Below, piece after piece: positions 1-7,140 of a DNA stretch of 44,456 nt. Origin of the DNA: Pelagibacterales bacterium SAG-MED01 (lineage in GTDB: Bacteria > Pseudomonadota > Alphaproteobacteria > Pelagibacterales > Pelagibacteraceae); assembly GCA_014654455.1 (NCBI GenBank), contig JACWCY010000009.1, positions 1 to 44,456 of the forward strand. The letters run 5' to 3'. The notes beneath the pieces were generated by a model. The model searched no databases and had not been told where the DNA came from. It saw only the letters and a list, made by a program, of their open reading frames with translations. The stretch's first letter is position 1, and the number at the start of each line of letters is the position of its first letter. A program made the translations under genes and the position numbers.

Positions 1-36
1 TTTATTCATTTCTAAATAACAAACCTTTAACATCAC
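1..36. repeat. Inverted copy of the aceA leader at the window edge
   Basis: The reverse complement of bases 1-36 matches plus-strand 1796-1831 exactly. The match stops at base 37, where the DmdA-like reading frame becomes normal. The eight bases GTGATGTT at the boundary fit both the aceA leader and the SDV codons of the DmdA-like gene, which suggests a microhomology junction. Confidence 0.85.
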
Positions 37-412
37 TATCAGCTAGAGACAGCCAAAAATGATTTTCAGCTAGTCTTAAAAGCACCGGATCATTTATTAT
101 TCCACCCTTATCATTTACGATTAATACATATTTACATTGACCAACTGATAGTTTTGAGAGGTCTCTAGGGGTAAGTAATTGAATAAATTTGTATGCATCT
201 GGACCAGTAATTTCTACTTGCCTTTCAACAGCAACATCACAAAGAATAGATTTTTGAATTAAATTCCAAAAATTTTTTTCAGGGCTGCCAAAGTCTCTTG
301 GAATATACATATGGTTATAAACAGAAAATCCTGTAGCACCCCATTTAATTGTTGAGTCAAAATATGGTGATTTCCTTATCTGAGTACCAAAACCAAAGTT
401 TTTATTTACCAT
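2..412 (-). CDS. DmdA-like GcvT-family protein, truncated at its 3' end
   Basis: This is the N-terminal third of a GcvT-fold (aminomethyltransferase-type) protein. The segments VYNHM, CDVAVERQVEITGPDA, LLTPRDLSK, GGIINDPVLL and WLSLADSDV strongly resemble DmdA, the tetrahydrofolate-dependent dimethylsulfoniopropionate demethylase of SAR11, whose full length is about 370 residues. Here only about 128 residues look genuine. After the conserved SDV the protein ends with KGLLFRNE and a stop, and those bases are an inverted copy of the aceA leader (1796-1831). I therefore infer an artificial or rearranged end rather than a natural short protein. It lies 96 bases downstream of aceA on the same strand. 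SAR11 genomes carry several GcvT paralogues, so DMSP demethylase is likely but not certain. Confidence 0.7.
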   Translation of the reverse strand: MVNKNFGFGTQIRKSPYFDSTIKWGATGFSVYNHMYIPRDFGSPEKNFWNLIQKSILCDVAVERQVEITGPDAYKFIQLLTPRDLSKLSVGQCKYVLIVNDKGGIINDPVLLRLAENHFWLSLADSDVKGLLFRNE

Positions 413-457
413 ATGGGCTCATAGCATACACATAATATATTTCAAACAATTAAACTA

Positions 458-479
458 ACTGACCCATTTCTGGGCCAGT
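458..479 (-). terminator. Hairpin downstream of aceA
   Basis: Read on the minus strand, a 9-bp stem ACTGGCCCA/TGGGTCAGT with one G-T wobble closes a GAAA tetraloop. A moderately T-rich stretch follows. It sits about 30 bases past the aceA stop, so it may end or attenuate aceA transcription before the DmdA-like gene. Confidence 0.5.
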
Positions 480-508
480 CAATTAACTAATTGTACGAGG
501 ATAATTTT

Positions 509-1783
509 TTAAAATTGTTCAGACTCAGTTGAGCCATCCATTGCCGTGGTTGAGCTTTTTCCACTACTAATAGTATTGGAAACAGCATCAAAATATGAAG
601 TTCCAACTTCTCTTTGATGTTTAACACTTGTGTAACCATCTTTTTCACGAGCAAATTCTTGTTCTTGAATTTTTGAATAAGCAGACATACCTTCTTTTTT
701 ATATTTTTCCGCAAGTTCAAAAATTGCAATATTTTGTGTATGAAATCCAGCAAGAGTAATAAATTGGAATTTATAACCCATTGCGCTAATTTCTTTTTGG
801 AAAGAAGCTATCTCAGCATCAGATAAATGTTTTTTCCAATTAAAAGAAGGTGAACAGTTATATGCTAAAAGCTTACCAGGAAATTTATCATGAATTGCAT
901 CAGCAAATTTTTTAGCCTCCTCTAAGTTAGGAGTTGCTGTTTCACACCATATTAAATCTGAATAAGGGGCATAAGCTAAACCTCTGGAGATTGCTTGTTC
1001 AATTCCCGCTTTGACATAGTAAAATCCCTCAGGAGATCTTTCACCAGTCATAAAAGGTTTATCATTTTCATCATGATCATTCGTAATTAATTTTGCAGCA
1101 TTTGCATCTGTTCTTGCTAATATAATTAATGGTACATCGGCAATATCCGCTGCTAATCTAGCTGCTTTTAAATTTTTAATCATTGTCCCTGTTGGCACAA
1201 GAACTTTACCTCCCATATGACCACATTTTTTTTCACTTGCTAATTGATCTTCAAAATGAACTCCAGCAGCACCTGCTTTAATAAATTTTTTTGCTAATTC
1301 AAATACATTTAAAGGTCCACCAAAACCTGCTTCTCCATCTGCAATAATCGGAAGCATATAATCAACTCTTTTTTCTTTTTTCATATCTCCATCCTGGAGT
1401 TCCATATGTTGAATTTGATCAGCTCTGATTAAAGCGTTATTCATTGACTCAACTAATTTTGGAGCACTATCGTAAGGATATAAAGATTGATCAGGATACA
1501 TTTCTCCAGCACTGTTTGCATCAGCTGCAACTTGCCATCCACTTAAGTAAATTGCTTTCAGTCCTGCCTTGGCATGTTGCACGGCGTGGTTTCCTGATAA
1601 TGAACCTAAAGTATTTACGTAATTTTCTGTATTTAACAATTTCCACAGTTTTGTAGACTGTAGTTTACACATTGAGTATTCAATTTTAATAGAACCTCTA
1701 AGTCTTTCCACATCCTCTGGAGTGTAATCTCTTTTTATTCCTGCAAATCTTTTTAAGTCGTATGAGATATTTTCTGCACTCAT
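509..1783 (-). CDS. aceA: Isocitrate lyase
   Basis: This cytoplasmic enzyme cleaves isocitrate to succinate and glyoxylate, the first step of the glyoxylate shunt. The family's catalytic signature KKCGHMGGK is present near residues 185-193, with the upstream metal-binding region DGEAGFGGP and the downstream segments ARTDA and WCETATPN. The C-terminal part has the [11 protein letters not shown] substrate-binding motif. At 424 residues it has the length of bacterial AceA. The start at 1783 fits the family N-terminus. A 53-residue ORF lies upstream on the same strand, and a ScfR/RamB-type regulator, whose relatives control glyoxylate-shunt genes, is divergent at 2122. The glyoxylate produced is also the end product of the ureide genes at 4708-7092. 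Malate synthase is not in the window. Confidence 0.97.
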   Translation of the reverse strand: MSAENISYDLKRFAGIKRDYTPEDVERLRGSIKIEYSMCKLQSTKLWKLLNTENYVNTLGSLSGNHAVQHAKAGLKAIYLSGWQVAADANSAGEMYPDQSLYPYDSAPKLVESMNNALIRADQIQHMELQDGDMKKEKRVDYMLPIIADGEAGFGGPLNVFELAKKFIKAGAAGVHFEDQLASEKKCGHMGGKVLVPTGTMIKNLKAARLAADIADVPLIILARTDANAAKLITNDHDENDKPFMTGERSPEGFYYVKAGIEQAISRGLAYAPYSDLIWCETATPNLEEAKKFADAIHDKFPGKLLAYNCSPSFNWKKHLSDAEIASFQKEISAMGYKFQFITLAGFHTQNIAIFELAEKYKKEGMSAYSKIQEQEFAREKDGYTSVKHQREVGTSYFDAVSNTISSGKSSTTAMDGSTESEQF

Positions 1784-1795
1784 TATAGCTATCCT

Positions 1796-1831
1796 GTGAT
1801 GTTAAAGGTTTGTTATTTAGAAATGAATAAA
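1796..1831. repeat. Partner of the 36-bp inverted repeat (aceA leader)
   Basis: This stretch lies just upstream of the aceA start at 1783, on the template side of its leader, and is probably the original copy. Bases 1-36 repeat it in inverted orientation. Confidence 0.85.
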
Positions 1832-1848
1832 AGTAGAAAGAATTAAAA

Positions 1849-2010
1849 CTAGTTTGAGTCGTTAAGGGTCTCAACTAGATCTTGCATTCCACTTGAACCC
1901 CAATCACAATGATCGTCTCTCATGTAGATCCCTCTGCTATTATGCCTAGCAAGATCCTCATGTTTTATGATTTGAGCTTCATTTTCGTTGTTTTTTAATT
2001 TTTCGTCCAT
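1849..2010 (-). CDS. Small hypothetical protein, 53 aa
   Basis: An ATG at 2010-2008 opens a 53-codon frame ending with TAG at 1851-1849. The product starts MDEKLKNNENEAQ and has a distinctive second half, RGIYMRDDHCDWGSSGMQ, rich in D, G, C and W, unlike random AT-rich translation. It lies between the regulator-binding array and aceA, reads in the aceA direction and leaves 65 bases to the aceA start, so it probably shares the aceA transcript. No domain is recognised. It could be a leader peptide or a small soluble protein. Confidence 0.5.
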   Translation of the reverse strand: MDEKLKNNENEAQIIKHEDLARHNSRGIYMRDDHCDWGSSGMQDLVETLNDSN

Positions 2011-2029
2011 GTAAATTTTATAATTTACA
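2010..2029. promoter_or_regulatory. Dyad TGTAAATT-N4-AATTTACA
   Basis: Two perfect 8-base inverted arms are separated by TTAT. The dyad touches the start codon of the 53-residue ORF and lies in the aceA/regulator intergenic region, next to related TTTACAAA sites. It is a plausible repressor or autoregulatory site; function is inferred. Confidence 0.4.
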
Positions 2030-2032
2030 GGA

Positions 2033-2113
2033 TTTACAAAATCTACTAAAAAGTATAAAAGTCTTGTAAATCAACAAAAAATTTTGTAAAAATAAATTTA
2101 CAAAATTTACAAA
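2033..2113. promoter_or_regulatory. Array of TTTACAAA sites between aceA and the ScfR-type regulator
   Basis: The 8-mer TTTACAAA occurs at 2033-2040, 2097-2104 and 2106-2113, its reverse complement TTTGTAAA at 2083-2090, and a 7-base half TTGTAAA at 2064-2070. The last two direct copies are 9 bases apart. The array fills the divergent promoter region. RamB of actinobacteria recognises a similar A/T-flanked TTTGCAAA-type sequence, so binding by the adjacent regulator is the simplest inference. Confidence 0.5.
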
Positions 2114-2121
2114 TAGAAAAT

Positions 2122-3552
2122 ATGAGTCAATTAGATTTAAAAATAGGACCAAAAATCAAGGCTTTTAGAAGACAATTGGGTCTACAGGCGAATAAATTAG
2201 CTGAGGATCTTAATATATCTCCTAGTTATTTAAACTTAATTGAGGGTGGAAAAAGGAAAATAGATGGAGATCTGCTACTAAAAATTTGTGAAAAACTGAA
2301 TATTGAGCTTTCCCAATTAACTTCAAAAACTGACATTAACTTAGAAAATACTTTATCAGAAATTTTGGATGATAAATTATTTGAAGATTTAGATATTTTA
2401 GGCCCTGAAGTAAAAGATCTCGTTGGTACAAATCCAAAAATTGGCAAAGCAATTGTTAGATTAGGAGATATCCTAAAAAAGAAAGATCATGAGATGATCA
2501 ACAAAATTGAAACAATATCTGGCAAGATTGTTGATAACAGAAAAAATTCATTTCCAGGTGAAGTTATTTCAGATTTTCTTCAAGAAATGAAAAATTATTT
2601 CCCTAAACTAGAAGAATTTGCAAATAAAGTTTTTGAAAAAGTTCAAAAAAATAACAGAACAAGATACATCGCACTTTGTGATCACTTAAAATCAGAATAT
2701 GGAATAACAGTTAAAGATGTAATTCCTGAAGAAGATAAACCATTTTCAAAAATTTTTCATAAAAATAAAAAAGAATTGTTATTAAGTGATTATAGCTCCT
2801 TAGAAACTAAAAAGCTTCATGCAGCTGCTCAAATTGCCCAAGAGGGAGCTATTAAAGAAATAGAACACTATTTATCTCAATTTAGATTTCCATCAGAAGA
2901 GTCAAAAAAATTAACTAAAGTTGCTTTACTAAATTATTGTGGAGCAGCAATATTAATGCCTTACAAACTTTTTCATGCAGAATGTAAGAAACTTAAATAT
3001 GATTTGGAGTTATTACAAAATACTTTTGCAACTTCATTCGAACAAGTTGCACATAGAGTAACTTGTTTACAAGATCCAAAATTACCAGGCATCCCATTTC
3101 ATTTTCTTAGAGTAGACATGGCAGGTAATATTTCAAAAAGATTTTCATTATCAGGAATTGAAATACCAAGATATGGAGGTGCTTGTCCAAGATGGAATGT
3201 TTATTCAGCTTTAACAAGACCAGGTGTTATTCAAGCAGCTGTAAGTAAAATGACTAATGGAGAAAAGTATGTATGTATAGCAAGAACAGTTGAAAAAGGC
3301 ATAGGAAGGTTTGGTCAATCTAAAAGTATATTATCTATAGGATTAGGCTGTGAAGCTAAATATGCAAAAGATTTTATTTATACAGAGAATATGAACATAA
3401 ATGACAAGTCTACAGAAATACCAATTGGAGTTTCATGCAGAACATGCGATAGATTAGACTGTTCACAAAGAGCCTTTCCTCCTTTACATAAGAAATTTGA
3501 CGTTGATATTAATTCTAGAGGGGTCTCCGTCTATGTTGGTGATAAAAATTAA
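2122..3552 (+). CDS. ScfR/RamB-type short-chain fatty-acyl transcriptional regulator
   Basis: Residues 1-65 form an XRE-type helix-turn-helix (AFRRQLGLQANKLAEDLNIS, then SYLNLIEGGKRKID). The middle corresponds to the IrrE-like region of this family, but the usual HEXXH metal motif is not seen; the equivalent stretch reads HAAAQIAQEGAIKEIEHYL. The C-terminal half matches the ScfR (short-chain fatty-acyl regulator) domain and carries a cysteine cluster, SCRTCDRLDCSQR, near residues 444-456. The 476-residue length is normal. RamB-type members repress or activate isocitrate lyase and acetate or propionate genes. The divergent placement next to aceA, with repeated TTTACAAA sites between them, supports control of aceA and of itself. 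Confidence 0.85.
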   Translation: MSQLDLKIGPKIKAFRRQLGLQANKLAEDLNISPSYLNLIEGGKRKIDGDLLLKICEKLNIELSQLTSKTDINLENTLSEILDDKLFEDLDILGPEVKDLVGTNPKIGKAIVRLGDILKKKDHEMINKIETISGKIVDNRKNSFPGEVISDFLQEMKNYFPKLEEFANKVFEKVQKNNRTRYIALCDHLKSEYGITVKDVIPEEDKPFSKIFHKNKKELLLSDYSSLETKKLHAAAQIAQEGAIKEIEHYLSQFRFPSEESKKLTKVALLNYCGAAILMPYKLFHAECKKLKYDLELLQNTFATSFEQVAHRVTCLQDPKLPGIPFHFLRVDMAGNISKRFSLSGIEIPRYGGACPRWNVYSALTRPGVIQAAVSKMTNGEKYVCIARTVEKGIGRFGQSKSILSIGLGCEAKYAKDFIYTENMNINDKSTEIPIGVSCRTCDRLDCSQRAFPPLHKKFDVDINSRGVSVYVGDKN

Positions 3553-3566
3553 TAATCAAAAATTAT

Positions 3567-3731
3567 ATGCTTAAATTTATTATTCCAGCTATTATTGTTT
3601 TTTTAATTATTCTTTTTTGGGAAAAAATTAATGAAAAAATTTATGAAAAATTCAACATTAAGATTAATTATATTGTGATAATTATTGGCTTAACAGTTTT
3701 AGGAATAGTTTTCGCATTATTATATTTTTAA
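3567..3731 (+). CDS. Small two-helix membrane protein, 54 aa
   Basis: The frame starts with ATG at 3567, 14 bases past the regulator stop, and ends with TAA at 3729-3731. Two hydrophobic segments (about residues 4-18 and 35-53) flank a charged loop EKINEKIYEKFN, the pattern of a small double-spanning inner-membrane protein. It fills the gap exactly between the regulator and the next gene. No family is recognised. Confidence 0.55.
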   Translation: MLKFIIPAIIVFLIILFWEKINEKIYEKFNIKINYIVIIIGLTVLGIVFALLYF

Positions 3732-3736
3732 TATTT

Positions 3737-4006
3737 ATGGACAATAAAGATTTATCTAATTATGAATTAGTCGTATCAGATGGTGTTTATACGCTTAAAA
3801 ATTTGAACACCACAATTGGTTTTGTGAGATTTAATGAAAATGGTGAAATTGAATATATTTTTGTAAATCCAATTTTTAGAAAAAAAGGCTTAGCTAAAAA
3901 ATTACTGAAATTAGTGAGAGAAAAAATAGGAAAAAAAATAATATTTCAAAAGCCTATCAGCCCATTAGGGGAAAAATTAATTAAAGCAGTTGCAAAATGG
4001 TCATAA
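3737..4006 (+). CDS. Small GNAT-type N-acetyltransferase
   Basis: This 89-residue protein has a compact GNAT core: a beta-strand region (YTLKNLNTTIGFVRF), then IEYIFVNPIFRKKGLAKKLL. The last part resembles motif A, with R/G-x-x-G-L-A for acetyl-CoA pyrophosphate binding, followed by a helix and strand. It is shorter than ordinary GNATs (about 140-170 residues) and similar to the stand-alone short YjdJ-like acetyltransferases. It starts 5 bases after the small membrane protein and is 64 bases upstream of the next gene on the same strand. The substrate is unknown. Confidence 0.65.
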   Translation: MDNKDLSNYELVVSDGVYTLKNLNTTIGFVRFNENGEIEYIFVNPIFRKKGLAKKLLKLVREKIGKKIIFQKPISPLGEKLIKAVAKWS

Positions 4007-4070
4007 CTCAATTGAAAAAAAGTCATAGAAATTCACATTATTTATCAAAAAAATATTGATATTGTAAAAA

Positions 4071-4691
4071 ATGATAGAAATATTAAAAACTGTAAAAAAA
4101 AAACTAGTTTCTAAATATCTAAAAGTTGATAATTCAAAAAGAAAAAAATTTAAACCTAGATTTAAAGCTAGGATAAGAAAAAATAAACAAATTTTAACTA
4201 AAAATTTAGACAATTTCTTTGACTGGATTAAAGGTGCTGAGTTAATTGAACTAAAAAAGTGCAATACTGAGGAAGATCCAGTAAGACCAGAGCTAGACAA
4301 CGTATTTAGAAGAAGTTATGGAAGAAAAATTTATGGTGTACAATATGGAGGTGAGATTCATGCAGTTATGTGTTTTGCATACACTAATCAAATTCCTAAA
4401 AGTGTTGAAGAATTAGATAAATTTAGTCATGATGCATTTTTACAAAGTGCTCAAAGAGACCAAAATGTCGGGCAAATAGCCATTGCTTACACTGTTTGGT
4501 CTAAAAAAAAAGGTGGTGGAAAGTTAATTGTAAAAGAGGTTTTTAAAAAAATTAAAAAATCAAATCACCTCAATAGATTAGTTACATTATCTCCATTGAC
4601 TAAAATGGCTACAAAATTTCATAGTAAAAATGGTGCAAAGCTCTTACAAGTAAATGAAAGTACACAAAACTTTGAATATAAAGTCATGTAA
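4071..4691 (+). CDS. Compact malonyl-CoA-decarboxylase-like GNAT-fold protein
   Basis: I know no named family for this 206-residue protein. It starts with a very basic region (residues 1-45, mostly K and R). From about residue 95 it parallels the catalytic C-terminal domain of malonyl-CoA decarboxylase (a GNAT fold): a strand plus PKSVEEL (family: PSSIQEI), then IAIAYTVWS (AIFYSIS), VTLSPLTKMA (TLSPIPGF) and FHSKNGAKL (FHLGNGAxL). The Ser in TLSP (S174) and the His in FHxxNGA (H184) align by eye with the enzyme's catalytic Ser and His, but the roughly 90-residue insert between them is absent. Function is inferred and could instead be an acyl-transfer. It lies 16 bases ahead of puuE. Confidence 0.55.
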   Translation: MIEILKTVKKKLVSKYLKVDNSKRKKFKPRFKARIRKNKQILTKNLDNFFDWIKGAELIELKKCNTEEDPVRPELDNVFRRSYGRKIYGVQYGGEIHAVMCFAYTNQIPKSVEELDKFSHDAFLQSAQRDQNVGQIAIAYTVWSKKKGGGKLIVKEVFKKIKKSNHLNRLVTLSPLTKMATKFHSKNGAKLLQVNESTQNFEYKVM

Positions 4692-4707
4692 GTTAAGATA
4701 ATGAGTT

Positions 4708-5607
4708 ATGGTAAAAAAAAATTTAAGAAACATGATAGGCTATGGATCTAAAGGCAAAAATATTTCATGGCCCAACAAAGCAAAATTAGCACTTCAAATA
4801 GTTCTTAATTATGAAGAAGGTAGTGAAAACTCTGTTTTAAATGGTGATAAGTATTCAGAAACTTTTTTATCTGAAATTATAGGAGCGAAACCCATAAAAG
4901 GTAGACATACAAGTATGGAGTCAATTTATGAATATGGTTCAAGGTCAGGCTTTTGGAGATTAGACAAACTTTTTAAGGAAAAAAACATACCAATTACCAT
5001 TTTTGGAGTTGGTCTTGCCTTAAAACAAAACAAAGAAGTCTGTGAAGCTTTAAAAAATGGTAATTATGAAATTGCTGCTCATGGATATAGATGGATTGAC
5101 TATCAAAATATAAAAAAATCAGTTGAAAAAAAACATATGCAGCAAGCAATTAAAACAATTAAAGATATTTTTGGTACAAGACCTTTAGGTTGGTATACAG
5201 GTCGATGTAGCCCAAATACTAGAGATTTAGTTTTTGATGAAGGTGGTTTTTTATATGACAGTGATAGTTATAGTGATGATTTGCCATACTGGGAATATCG
5301 AGGTAAAAAAAAACAACTAATTATTCCTTATACTTTAGATAATAACGATATGAGATTTGCTACAAACCAGGGATTTAACACTGGTGATCATTTTTATAAT
5401 TATTTAAAGGATAGTTTTGATGCTTTGTATGAAGAGGGTCAAACAAACCCTAAAATGATGTCTGTTGGCTTACATTGTAGATTAATTGGTAGGCCTGGTA
5501 GAATACAATCACTTAAAAAGTTTTTAGATTATGTTCTAAAATTTGATGATATTTGGATTTGTAAAAGGATTGATATAGCAAAATATTGGATTAAAAATTA
5601 TTCGTAA
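4708..5607 (+). CDS. puuE: Allantoinase, PuuE type (polysaccharide-deacetylase fold)
   Basis: PuuE hydrolyses the allantoin ring to allantoate with a NodB/polysaccharide-deacetylase fold rather than the amidohydrolase fold of AllB. Diagnostic features are the N-terminal NYEEGSENSVLNGD, the SMESIYEYGSRSGFWR stretch near residues 71-86, AAHGYRWIDYQ (metal-ligand His) and GWYTGRCSPNTRDLV. The 299-residue length fits PuuE. It is followed after one base by allantoicase, then by ureidoglycolate lyase, giving the complete allantoin-to-glyoxylate route. Uricase and HIU hydrolase are not nearby, so the substrate may come from outside through the NCS1 permease at 7141-8592. Confidence 0.9.
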   Translation: MVKKNLRNMIGYGSKGKNISWPNKAKLALQIVLNYEEGSENSVLNGDKYSETFLSEIIGAKPIKGRHTSMESIYEYGSRSGFWRLDKLFKEKNIPITIFGVGLALKQNKEVCEALKNGNYEIAAHGYRWIDYQNIKKSVEKKHMQQAIKTIKDIFGTRPLGWYTGRCSPNTRDLVFDEGGFLYDSDSYSDDLPYWEYRGKKKQLIIPYTLDNNDMRFATNQGFNTGDHFYNYLKDSFDALYEEGQTNPKMMSVGLHCRLIGRPGRIQSLKKFLDYVLKFDDIWICKRIDIAKYWIKNYS

Positions 5608-5608
5608 A

Positions 5609-6592
5609 ATGAAAGAAAAAATAATATTTACTAATGGATTAATAGATTTAGCCCAGCCAAGATTGGGAACAAAAGTCATTTATAAAACTGATGACTTCTT
5701 TGCTTCTGCTAATAGAATTATAAGCCCATCGCTCCCTATATTTAAAGAAGGTGTATTTGATAAACATGGTAAATGGATGGATGGATGGGAGTCTAGAAGA
5801 AAAAGAACACCTGGTCATGACTACATTATTTTAAAACTTGGCAAGCAAGGAAAAATTTCAAAGATTAATGTAGATACATCTCATTTTAATGGCAATCAAC
5901 CAACAATGATTTCTATTGAAGGTGCTAACTCAAATTCAAATAAAATCAATAATCTAAAGTGGGTGTCAATTCTCAAAAAAAAAAAAATTAAAGCTAATAG
6001 ACATCATCTTTATTCAGTAAAAAATAAAAAAATATTTACCCATATTAAATTTAATATTTTTCCTGATGGTGGTGTTGCTAGATTACGATTATATGGATCT
6101 ATTGCAAAATTAAATAGGTTTAAAAATAAAAAAATAAATCTTGCTTCATTGTTAGATGGTGCATCTGTAATCGCTTGTAATAATGAGCATTTTGGAAAAG
6201 CTGAAAATATTTTAGCACCAGGAAAAGCCAAAAATATGGGTGATGGCTGGGAGACAAGAAGACGAAGACACAAAGGTAATGATTGGTTAATTTTGAATTC
6301 AATCGATGGAAAAGAAATCGATAAAATTGAAATCTCTACCCATCATTTTAAAGGAAATTTTCCTAGCCATTGTTCTTTACAAGCAGCATATATAAATACA
6401 AAAAATTCTAAACAGATTGTAAATTCTTCCGATAAATGGAAATACCTGTTAAAAAATACAAAACTATCATCAAACAAAACTCATATTTTTAAGAATTCTT
6501 TAATGAAAAAAGAAAAAATTAACCATATCAAAATTAATATATTTCCTGATGGTGGTATTTCTAGATTTAAAATTTTTGGAAAAAAAGCATGA
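5609..6592 (+). CDS. alc: Allantoicase
   Basis: Allantoicase hydrolyses allantoate to ureidoglycolate and urea. The protein shows the family's internal duplication of two galactose-binding-like jelly-roll halves. WESRRKRTPGHDYIILKLG with DTSHFNGNQP in the first half is mirrored by WETRRRRHKGNDWLIL with STHHFKGNFP in the second, and each half ends with an FPDGGxxRxxxxG strand. The 327-residue length is typical. It begins one base after puuE and overlaps allA by four bases (ATGA), so the three genes are co-translated. The reading start ATG at 5609 gives the normal FTNGLIDLAQPRLG beginning. Confidence 0.95.
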   Translation: MKEKIIFTNGLIDLAQPRLGTKVIYKTDDFFASANRIISPSLPIFKEGVFDKHGKWMDGWESRRKRTPGHDYIILKLGKQGKISKINVDTSHFNGNQPTMISIEGANSNSNKINNLKWVSILKKKKIKANRHHLYSVKNKKIFTHIKFNIFPDGGVARLRLYGSIAKLNRFKNKKINLASLLDGASVIACNNEHFGKAENILAPGKAKNMGDGWETRRRRHKGNDWLILNSIDGKEIDKIEISTHHFKGNFPSHCSLQAAYINTKNSKQIVNSSDKWKYLLKNTKLSSNKTHIFKNSLMKKEKINHIKINIFPDGGISRFKIFGKKA

Positions 6593-7092
6593 CAAATTTA
6601 ATTATAAAACCAAAACCAATAACTAAAAAAAATTTTAAAAAATTTGGTGATATGATATCCACTGAAGATATTAAACCCTTAAAAATAAATGATGGGTATG
6701 CAAAAAGATATGATGGTATTGCTAATTTAAACACAAAAAAAGATAATGGTGAGTCTACTATTAGTATTTTTTCTGCTCTTAAGAGATCTTTTCCAATGAA
6801 AGTTGACATGATGGAAAAACATCCGCTAGGTAGTCAAGCTTTTATTCCTATGAGAGAAACGACATTTTTAGTATTTGTTGCACCTGAGGGTGACGAACCA
6901 GATTTAAATAAAATTGAGTCTTTTATTATTCCAAAAGGAATTGGAGTTAATTATAATCCTGGAATTTGGCATTTTCCATTAATCTCAACAGAGGATATGA
7001 ATTTTTTAGTTGTAGATAGATTAGGGGATGGAGAAAATCTAGTTCTTCATGATTTAAATAAAGAAAATATAACTTTAGAATTTCAAATATAA
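6589..7092 (+). CDS. allA: Ureidoglycolate lyase
   Basis: AllA splits ureidoglycolate into glyoxylate and urea. Matches include the N-terminal KPITKKNFKKFGDMI, the IFSALKRSFP and MEKHPLGSQAFIPM cupin strands, and GVNYNPGIWHFPL with the conserved His, followed by FLVVDRLG. At 167 residues it is the usual size. It overlaps the allantoicase stop by four bases and ends just before a terminator, so it closes the puuE-alc-allA operon. The glyoxylate formed is the same product as that of aceA at the start of the window. Confidence 0.95.
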   Translation: MTNLIIKPKPITKKNFKKFGDMISTEDIKPLKINDGYAKRYDGIANLNTKKDNGESTISIFSALKRSFPMKVDMMEKHPLGSQAFIPMRETTFLVFVAPEGDEPDLNKIESFIIPKGIGVNYNPGIWHFPLISTEDMNFLVVDRLGDGENLVLHDLNKENITLEFQI

Positions 7093-7096
7093 AAAA

Positions 7097-7126
7097 AAAG
7101 CCCATCAATCTTAATTGATGGGCTTT
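7097..7126. terminator. Bidirectional terminator between allA and the NCS1 permease
   Basis: A perfect 13-bp stem AAAGCCCATCAAT/ATTGATGGGCTTT with a CTTA loop is flanked by an A-run on the left and a T-rich stretch on the right. It can end both the ureide operon and the convergent permease transcript. Confidence 0.9.
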
Positions 7127-7140
7127 AATTTAAAACTTAA

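Noticed and set aside
1784..1848. Glycine riboswitch upstream of aceA
   Set aside because: SAR11 uses glycine riboswitches on some carbon genes, so I looked, but this leader is only 65 bases and AT-rich with no paired aptamer pattern.
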